From positions 1 through 13,933 of the forward strand of contig JAGTUZ010000071.1 of NCBI GenBank assembly GCA_018224415.1: 13,933 nt of DNA. Reading direction: 5' to 3'. This document shows, in pieces, positions 6,766 to 11,841 of the stretch. Within the stretch, counting starts at the first letter, position 1. Every line of letters begins with the position of its first letter. Origin of the DNA: Bacteroidota bacterium (GTDB lineage: Bacteria; Bacteroidota; Ignavibacteria; SZUA-365). Below the pieces are notes generated by a model, which did not search any database, was not told the DNA's origin, and was given only the letters and a program-made list of their open reading frames with translations. The position numbers and the translations under genes are program-made.

Positions 6766-7761
6766 TCAGTTCCGCCTGTTTTTCCGGTACACGGCGACAG
6801 CCCGATTGTGCTCATCGAGTGTCCGCGAGAATGTGTGTCCCCCGTAACCATCCGCCACGAAATAGAGGAATTCATGGCGCTCGGGGTGGAGTGCGGCCTC
6901 GATCGCCTCGTGGCCCGGATTGTTTACCGGACCAGGCGGCAAGCCTGCGTACATGTAGGTGTTGTAGGGACTGTTGATCGAGAGATCACGGTACAGCAGG
7001 CGGCGGGGACCGTCGGGGATGATGTACTGCACCGTCGGGTCGGCTTGGAGGAGCATCCCGCGGCGCAGCCGGTTGTAGTACACACCGGCGACGCGTGCGC
7101 GCTCTTCCGCAAGACGGGTTTCTCCCTCCACCAGCGACGCCATGGTGAGAATCTCGTGACGGCTGCGACGCAGTTCGCGCATGCGGTCCGTCGCCTCTGC
7201 GTCGAACAGCGCATCGTTTGCCCTGACCAGGCGGCGGAGAAAATCCGGAAGACGTTCGTCATACCGGACACGGTAGGTCTCGGGAAGAAGATACCCTTCG
7301 AGCGACGGCACGGAGAGTCCCAGGTTGCTGATGAAGGTGCGATCGCGTGCGAGCGCGAGTACGGAATCGGCCGGATAGCCGGCATGTTTTTGCAGGGTCT
7401 GCGCAATCTGCGTGAGAGTGAGTCCCTCGCGGATGGTCACGTTTTTATAGGCCTGATGGCTGCCCGCCGCAAGAATGTCTATTGCATCGGCGATGGAGAG
7501 GGGATTCGGAAAAAGGTAGAGTCCGCTCTGCAGGCGCGTGCCCTTGTCAGACAGCTTTGCCGCGATGATAAACACCCAGCGGTTGCCCACGACGTCATGA
7601 TCAGACAGGATGTCCGCAATGCCACGGAGCGATGCACCGACGGGAATCTCGACAGGAGCGCTGCTCTCTCGCGCGTGCGGTGAATACATCATCGCGCCGG
7701 CGCCCCCGAGCAGGAGCAAAATGGCGGCAAACGCGGCGAGGATGAAATAGCGCTTTCTCAT
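6766..7761 (-). CDS. mltG: Endolytic murein transglycosylase MltG
   Basis: MltG (YceG family) cuts nascent peptidoglycan strands endolytically at the inner membrane and releases them as anhydro-ended chains, setting glycan length. The 331-residue protein has a basic start and one transmembrane segment (about 5-24), a LysM-like region (PVEIPVGASLRGIADIL), and the YceG core: EGYLLPETY, MASLVEGET with expected catalytic Glu212, YYNRLRRGMLLQADPTVQY, and NSPYNTYMYAGLPPGPVNNPG. It ends in a Phe-Tyr-Val segment typical of the family (EFLYFVADGYGGHTFS). Length is normal. Its ATG overlaps the tsaD stop (ATGA, 7758-7761) and its stop lies one base from the next start. This places it in a tight operon. 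Confidence 0.96.
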   Translation of the reverse strand: MRKRYFILAAFAAILLLLGGAGAMMYSPHARESSAPVEIPVGASLRGIADILSDHDVVGNRWVFIIAAKLSDKGTRLQSGLYLFPNPLSIADAIDILAAGSHQAYKNVTIREGLTLTQIAQTLQKHAGYPADSVLALARDRTFISNLGLSVPSLEGYLLPETYRVRYDERLPDFLRRLVRANDALFDAEATDRMRELRRSRHEILTMASLVEGETRLAEERARVAGVYYNRLRRGMLLQADPTVQYIIPDGPRRLLYRDLSINSPYNTYMYAGLPPGPVNNPGHEAIEAALHPERHEFLYFVADGYGGHTFSRTLDEHNRAVAVYRKNRRN

Positions 7762-8795
7762 CTGCCGACATTGTCCGTTGAAAACAGGGTTGTTCCCAGG
7801 CGGGCGAAGGCCGGCGCATCGAGCGTCCCATGGGCATGGCGTTCGAGCTTGAGCGCGGCAAGACGGGCCACCATCGCGGCGTTGTCGGTGGAGAGGAGGA
7901 GATCTGGAATGAACACGCGCAGACCGCGCTGCTCCGCCTCGTGACGAAGCCGGAGCTGCAGTTCCCTGTTGGCGGAGACACCGCCGACAACAGCGATATC
8001 GCGGATACCCTCTCGATGTGCGGCACGCAGCAACTTGCCTGCGAGCACATCGACCACCGCACGCTGGAAGCTTGCGCAGATGTCGGCGATTTCATTCGCG
8101 TGGAGCTCAAGTACTCCGTTCCGTGCACGGCCGCGCAGATGGTAGAGCACCGATGTTTTCAAACCGGAAAAACTGAAACGATCGTCGCCGCTGTCGAGCA
8201 GGGGACGAGGGAAGGCGAGCGCATCCGGATTCCCTTCAACGGCGAGGCGATCGATGGCGGGACCGCCTGGAAATCCGAGACCCAGCATTTTGCCCACCTT
8301 GTCGAAGGCCTCTCCCGCGGCGTCATCGATGGTACCGCCAAGCAGGGTATACGCCCCGACATCGTCGATGCGGACGAGGAGGGTATGTCCGCCTGACACC
8401 GCGAGCGCGAGAAAGGGGAAGGAAGGATGGGGATCCTGCAGGAAGGTGGAAAAGAGATGCGCCTCGATATGGTTGACCGGCAGAAAGGGAATCCCGAGCC
8501 CCACGGCCAGCGCCTTGCCGAGATTGAGTCCGACGAGAAGCGATCCGATCAGCCCGGGTCCTTGCGTGGCTGCGACGGCATCCAACTCCTGTACGGTCAC
8601 AGCAGCTTCGCCGAGGGCTTCGCGCACAATCGGCAGGATGGCCGTCAGATGCGCACGTGACGCCAGTTCAGGGACGACCCCGCCATGCTCGGCATGAAAA
8701 TACTGGGACGAGACCACGTTCGACCGCAGCGCACCGTCGCGCATGACGGCGGCGGACGTTTCGTCACAGGAGGATTCGATGCCGAGTATGGTCAC
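7758..8795 (-). CDS. tsaD: tRNA N6-adenosine threonylcarbamoyltransferase TsaD
   Basis: TsaD, with TsaB and TsaE, transfers threonylcarbamoyl from TC-AMP to A37 of tRNAs reading ANN codons (t6A). The 345-residue protein begins TILGIESSCDETSAAV and keeps the ASKHA-fold signature. This includes VNHIEAH with metal ligands His109 and His113, VSGGHT, the DDAAGEAFDKVGKMLGL loop, FSGLKTS, VVGGVSANREL, and the third metal ligand Asp304 in STDNAAM. Length is typical. The start is GTG at 8795, three bases after the stop of the GalT-like gene; no ATG is available before the conserved ILGIESSCDET. The stop overlaps the mltG start. No tsaB, tsaC or tsaE is seen in the window. Confidence 0.97.
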   Translation of the reverse strand: MTILGIESSCDETSAAVMRDGALRSNVVSSQYFHAEHGGVVPELASRAHLTAILPIVREALGEAAVTVQELDAVAATQGPGLIGSLLVGLNLGKALAVGLGIPFLPVNHIEAHLFSTFLQDPHPSFPFLALAVSGGHTLLVRIDDVGAYTLLGGTIDDAAGEAFDKVGKMLGLGFPGGPAIDRLAVEGNPDALAFPRPLLDSGDDRFSFSGLKTSVLYHLRGRARNGVLELHANEIADICASFQRAVVDVLAGKLLRAAHREGIRDIAVVGGVSANRELQLRLRHEAEQRGLRVFIPDLLLSTDNAAMVARLAALKLERHAHGTLDAPAFARLGTTLFSTDNVGR

Positions 8796-8798
8796 GGA

Positions 8799-10124
8799 TC
8801 AACTTGTCTTGTAATAGTTCAGCGGGTTCGGTGCGAGAAAACACTCCTCCGCGATGCGGATGGAACTCGCAATGCGGCCTTTCCCACGCAGCTCATAGAG
8901 GCTGGGAACCAGGCGGTCGCGAAGCCCGACCGGCGTGATCGGATTAATAAAGATGTTTGTTCCGCCCTCGAAGCCCGCAGGAGTGTTGATGCGCAGTTTG
9001 ATGAACACATGCCAAGGGATTTTGAAAATGCAGTCCACTGGAGTGTGATGCCATTCCTCATTGAGAGAAATCGTTCCGCCCACAGCGGCATGAATGGCGC
9101 GCACCATGTCGCTCATGCCCCGAACCTCCAGCTCGCTGTGTTCGGCCGGACGGGCGTTGAAGCTTTTCGAGAAGATTTCCACGGTGGGATAGCGGTGTCC
9201 GATGCCGACGAACGCCAGTGCGTAATCGTTTTCGGCGAAGACGAGATTGTAGTGGCCGGAAAGGTTCGGTCCGAACGTGTTGTAGACGTTCTTGTCCTGC
9301 ACCACCATCTTGATCTTCCGCTCCATCGACTCGCCCCACTCGTCGATGGCCACGATCTGCGTGTGGAGGTGGTCGAACGTGGCGCCCGCCGGCCGCAGCC
9401 AGTTCTTGAACACACTGATCGAACGCACGTAACGGTTGTTGGCGGCGATTTCCGTCATGGCGTCGATGATCGTCATGTAGTAGTGGAAATGCTCCTCGTC
9501 GGTGAGATCGGCAGTGGAGAATAGGGCGACGGGACGACCCGCCTCGTGCATGTAATGCGGCTCGACGATGATCATCTCGTGCCCGCTGCCAAAAAACGCA
9601 TCCACCATGAGCAGTTTTTCATCGGCGCTGATGAGGGCGATTTCCTCATCCGATTTTCCGCTTCTTTCGAGCTTGTAGTCGACGAGGCTCAAGACATGCC
9701 GGAGACCGTCAGGATTGGCCAGGTAGTCTTCCTTCCATTGAAGGTTGCGTGCCGAGAGCTTGTAGTTGTAGTTCTGGCGCCAGTAGTTCAGGGAAAGGAT
9801 TTCAAAGAGGTTGGAAACGCGTCGGAAGAGAGGGACGGTCTCATAATACTCGGAAGGGGCGAGGTTTCGCAGCGTGACGAATCGGTTGGCTTCTCGAACG
9901 ACACGGGACTTCTCGGGGGACGTTTCAAAATAGCGCGCACGACAGAACGCGCAATACCCTTCAAGATCCTGTACATCGATGCGAGGCACAGCAGCACTCT
10001 GAAGGGTGTCGCTCAGTGGCTTGTTTTCCCTGCCCGGAACGGACCAGACCTCGACGCCGCTGAAGGGGTTAACCTGCTTGACGGTGCCGTCGGCCATGGT
10101 GTGGTAATAGAAATGATAATCCAA
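8799..10124 (-). CDS. GalT/HIT-like nucleotidyltransferase-fold protein (DUF4921-like)
   Basis: A 441-residue protein with the marks of galactose-1-phosphate uridylyltransferase relatives. EGYCAFCRARY (Cys58, Cys61) looks like the zinc-binding CxxC of GalT, GHEMIIVEPHYMH resembles the GalT nucleotide-sugar region, and FKNWLRPAGATFDHLHTQIVA carries HxHxQ (His252, His254, Gln256), where the second His is the nucleophile in GalT. The start MADGTVKQVNPFSGVEVWSVPG and overall length agree with what I recall of the uncharacterised DUF4921 family. It probably transfers or hydrolyses nucleotidyl groups, but the substrate is unknown and it should not be called GalT outright. The start is TTG at 10124; an ATG at 10097 would give MADGTVKQ. 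It leads the tsaD-mltG operon. Confidence 0.8.
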   Translation of the reverse strand: MDYHFYYHTMADGTVKQVNPFSGVEVWSVPGRENKPLSDTLQSAAVPRIDVQDLEGYCAFCRARYFETSPEKSRVVREANRFVTLRNLAPSEYYETVPLFRRVSNLFEILSLNYWRQNYNYKLSARNLQWKEDYLANPDGLRHVLSLVDYKLERSGKSDEEIALISADEKLLMVDAFFGSGHEMIIVEPHYMHEAGRPVALFSTADLTDEEHFHYYMTIIDAMTEIAANNRYVRSISVFKNWLRPAGATFDHLHTQIVAIDEWGESMERKIKMVVQDKNVYNTFGPNLSGHYNLVFAENDYALAFVGIGHRYPTVEIFSKSFNARPAEHSELEVRGMSDMVRAIHAAVGGTISLNEEWHHTPVDCIFKIPWHVFIKLRINTPAGFEGGTNIFINPITPVGLRDRLVPSLYELRGKGRIASSIRIAEECFLAPNPLNYYKTS

Positions 10125-10179
10125 ACCGCATCCAGTACCGGGTGAGAGAAAAATCTACAGAAATGTCAGGGACGACCGG

Positions 10180-10205
10180 AAAAATCTCCGTCCTCCCGGG
10201 AGCGG
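10180..10205 (-). terminator. Possible weak terminator after rpsU
   Basis: On the minus strand CCG-CTC pairs with GAG-(GA bulge)-CGG around a CCGG loop (10188-10205). After three bases (AG plus A) a run of five T residues follows (minus strand ATTTTT, 10180-10185). It starts five bases after the rpsU stop. The stem is short and bulged, so partial read-through into the GalT-like gene is plausible. Confidence 0.4.
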
Positions 10206-10209
10206 AAAA

Positions 10210-10401
10210 TCAGGAATCGTCGGATGTGCGCTTCGCGCGACGAACGGCTTTCTGCTTTTTCATGCGCTTCTTGATGGAAGGCTTGGTGTAGTAGGCCCGC
10301 TTCTTGAATTCCTTCAAAATGCCCGAACGCTCGTATTTTTTCTTGAATCGCTTGATAGCGCGATCGATGGGTTCGTTCTCCTGGACAATGATGCCGATCA
10401 A
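10210..10401 (-). CDS. rpsU: Small-subunit ribosomal protein bS21
   Basis: A 63-residue, highly basic protein, MIGIIVQENEPIDRAIKRFK at the N-terminus, then KKYERSGILKEFKKRAYYTK and a Lys/Arg-rich tail ending RTSDDS. This is the standard S21 fold and length. S21 sits on the 30S platform near the 3' end of 16S rRNA and influences Shine-Dalgarno pairing. The start is TTG at 10401; there is no nearby in-frame ATG, and AGGAG lies seven bases upstream (minus strand AGGAGTCAGTACTTG). A rare start with a strong Shine-Dalgarno suits translational autoregulation, as proposed for some Bacteroidota rpsU genes; that is inference. A promoter at 10456-10484 and a small hairpin in the leader (10431-10445) precede it. 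Confidence 0.95.
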   Translation of the reverse strand: MIGIIVQENEPIDRAIKRFKKKYERSGILKEFKKRAYYTKPSIKKRMKKQKAVRRAKRTSDDS

Positions 10402-10430
10402 GTACTGACTCCTGGCTAAGTGATTGTAAG

Positions 10431-10445
10431 ATGGTCAATTACCAT
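10431..10445 (-). promoter_or_regulatory. Small inverted repeat in the rpsU leader
   Basis: ATGGT (10431-10435) and ACCAT (10441-10445) are perfect inverted arms around a 5-base loop. They lie just downstream of the start point predicted for the promoter at 10456-10484, about 30 bases before the rpsU TTG. It could be a 5' stabilising hairpin or a protein-binding site. Confidence 0.35.
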
Positions 10446-10454
10446 TGAGATCTT

Positions 10455-10513
10455 AAAAATAACACGAAGAGAGGTCAGAGTCAACAAGTGAATGCAATGA
10501 CCTGCTCTTCGTG
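10455..10513 (-). terminator. Long intrinsic terminator after the Cys/Met PLP enzyme gene
   Basis: On the minus strand ACACGAAGAG-C-AGGTCA pairs with TGACCTCTCTTCGTGT, giving a 16-bp stem broken only by one bulged C, with a 20-base loop and TATTTTT immediately after. It begins about 45 bases after the stop at 10558. The stem strength and T-tract make termination likely. The ascending arm ACGAAGAG is repeated twice more just upstream (10521-10528 and 10540-10547). Confidence 0.8.
10456..10484 (-). promoter_or_regulatory. Candidate rpsU promoter inside the upstream terminator
   Basis: Read on the minus strand, TTGACT (10484-10479) and TATTTT (10461-10456) are exactly 17 bases apart, matching sigma-70 boxes at 5 of 6 and 4 of 6 positions. 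TATTTTTA also fits the TAnnTTTG-like -7 element described for Bacteroidota. The -35 box lies in the loop of the terminator hairpin and the -10 box in its T-tract. A start near 10449 would give a leader of about 48 bases. Confidence 0.55.
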
Positions 10514-10514
10514 T

Positions 10515-10548
10515 GGCGTTCTCTTCGTAGTATGGCGTTCTCTTCGTA
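10515..10548 (-). repeat. Tandem copies of a 15-base unit upstream of the terminator
   Basis: GGCGTTCTCTTCGTA occurs at 10515-10529 and again at 10534-10548, a 19-base period (plus-strand reading). Its CTCTTCGT core recurs at 10505-10512 inside the terminator stem, and its complement at 10464-10471 in the other arm. The unit looks like a partial duplication of the terminator arm between the stop at 10558 and the hairpin. Confidence 0.75.
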
Positions 10549-10557
10549 CGACGGAAA

Positions 10558-11742
10558 TCAGCAGAGCTGCAGGGCGTGGTCGAGATCTGCGATTATTTCT
10601 TCGACGTCTTCGATGCCCACTGAGAGCCGCACCAGCCCGTCGGTGATGTGTGCCTGCTCACGATGCTCCCTGCCCATGCTCGCATGCGTCATCGACGCAG
10701 GATGCTGGATCAGGGATTCGACGCCGCCGAGGCTCACTGCCAACTGACAGAGATGGACGCTGTTCATCATCGTTTTTCCCGCCTCAAGGCCTCCCTTGAG
10801 CTCGAATGCGATCATTGATCCAGGACCGCTCATCTGCTTTTTCCCGAGTTCATATTGCGGGTGGGAGGGGAGCCCCGGATAACGCACCCACGCGATCTTG
10901 GAGTGCTGTTCGAGATGTTCCGCCACGCGCATGGCGCTCTCCGCGGCGTGCTTCACGCGCAGGGACAGCGTTTTGAGCCCGCGATGCACGAGGAAGGAAT
11001 TGAACGGGTCGATCACGCCGCCAATCTGGTTGAGCGTCTTGCGGAAATGCGGATACGTTTGCTCGTCTTTCACCACCACGATACCGCCGACCACGTCGGC
11101 GTGTCCGTTGAGAGACTTGGTGAGGCTGTGCACGATCACGTCGGTCCCCAGTTCGAACGGTCGCTGCATGACTGGTCCCATGAAGGTGTTGTCGACAACC
11201 AGTGACGCTCCCTGTGCGTGCGCGATTTCTGCAATCGCGGCGAGGTCGCTGATGATCAGGGTGGGATTGCAAGGTGTTTCGACGAAGACGACTTTCGTGT
11301 TGTTCTTCATTGCCTTCCGCACCGCTTCGGTGTCCGAGGTATCGACGAATGTTGTCTCGACGCCGAATCCGTGCATGACGGTTTTCAATAGTGTGGATGT
11401 GGGTCCATAGACGGATTCGCTGCAGACGACATGATCACCGCTCTTGAGCAGGGCGGAAAACGCCGTATGCACGGCCGCCATGCCACTGCCGCAACCGAGG
11501 GCGCGCGCTCCTCCCTCGAGTACCGCAACGGCGTTCTCCATCGCTTCCACGGTCGGATTGCGCATGCGGGTATAAATGAATCCTTCTTCCTCTCCGGAAA
11601 ACAGACTCGCGCCATGCTGCACGCTCTTGAATTTGAATGTCGAGGTCTGGTAGATCGGCGTTACAACCGCGCCGTGCACGTCTTCTTCGGTGCCTGCATG
11701 GACTGCCTGCGTGTCGAATTTCATGTTCCGGATGTTTTTCAC
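10558..11742 (-). CDS. Cys/Met metabolism PLP enzyme (cystathionine gamma-synthase / methionine gamma-lyase family)
   Basis: A 394-residue fold-type I PLP enzyme. From the GTG at 11742 the key residues are Tyr57 and Arg59 (YTRMRNPT, contacting PLP phosphate of the partner subunit), GCGSGMAA, Asp184 (VVDNTF, pairs with the PLP ring nitrogen), Lys209 (VHSLTKSLNGH, internal aldimine) and the C-terminal SLGGVESLIQHPASMTH and RLSVGIED. Enzymes of this family make or break cystathionine, homocysteine or methionine side chains. The C-terminal half (GPGSMIAFELKGG) is much like methionine gamma-lyase, but the lyase's active-site Cys in YGCT is Pro114 here (VYGPT), so substrate is open. GTG 11742 is preferred because GGAGG lies five bases upstream; ATG at 11724 is the alternative. 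Confidence 0.92.
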   Translation of the reverse strand: MKNIRNMKFDTQAVHAGTEEDVHGAVVTPIYQTSTFKFKSVQHGASLFSGEEEGFIYTRMRNPTVEAMENAVAVLEGGARALGCGSGMAAVHTAFSALLKSGDHVVCSESVYGPTSTLLKTVMHGFGVETTFVDTSDTEAVRKAMKNNTKVVFVETPCNPTLIISDLAAIAEIAHAQGASLVVDNTFMGPVMQRPFELGTDVIVHSLTKSLNGHADVVGGIVVVKDEQTYPHFRKTLNQIGGVIDPFNSFLVHRGLKTLSLRVKHAAESAMRVAEHLEQHSKIAWVRYPGLPSHPQYELGKKQMSGPGSMIAFELKGGLEAGKTMMNSVHLCQLAVSLGGVESLIQHPASMTHASMGREHREQAHITDGLVRLSVGIEDVEEIIADLDHALQLC

Positions 11743-11782
11743 GAGTTCCTCCAGAATGAGTGCCTCCCGCAAAGGGAGCTTG

Positions 11783-11814
11783 AAAAAATATTGAATACTG
11801 TCATCGTGTGACAG
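11783..11814 (-). terminator. Hairpin between the barrel gene and the PLP enzyme gene
   Basis: CTGTCA (11798-11803) and TGACAG (11809-11814) form a perfect 6-bp stem with a 5-base loop. On the minus strand a T-run (TATTTTTT) follows, but only about seven bases after the stem, further than in a standard terminator. It may be a weak terminator for the barrel gene, or the AT-rich part may be a promoter element for the PLP enzyme gene. The gap (11743-11841) is too short for a SAM riboswitch and I see none. Confidence 0.3.
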
Positions 11815-11841
11815 GAACGGAGCCGCAGTGAACGGGTCCGC

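Noticed and set aside
6765..6875. Longer N-terminus of the Ig-like lipoprotein (from 6875)
   Set aside because: It would overlap mltG by over 100 bases and place 37 polar residues before the lipoprotein signal; the ATG at 6764 fits both coupling and the signal peptide.
6442..7683. A 413-codon open frame on the plus strand opposite mltG and the Ig-like lipoprotein
   Set aside because: It is antisense to two confidently identified genes, has no recognisable domain and arises from GC-rich codon bias.
8685..10145. Two plus-strand frames (8685-9524, 9546-10145) opposite the GalT-like gene
   Set aside because: The minus-strand product carries conserved CxxC and HxHxQ motifs; the antisense frames are shadows.
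10515..10548. Insertion-sequence or attachment-site repeat
   Set aside because: The repeats are short and tandem, tied to the terminator stem, with no integrase or transposase and no tRNA gene.
11743..11841. SAM riboswitch or T-box ahead of the Cys/Met enzyme gene
   Set aside because: The gap is only 99 bases, with a single 6-bp hairpin and a second small stem; no kink-turn, pseudoknot or T-box consensus is visible.
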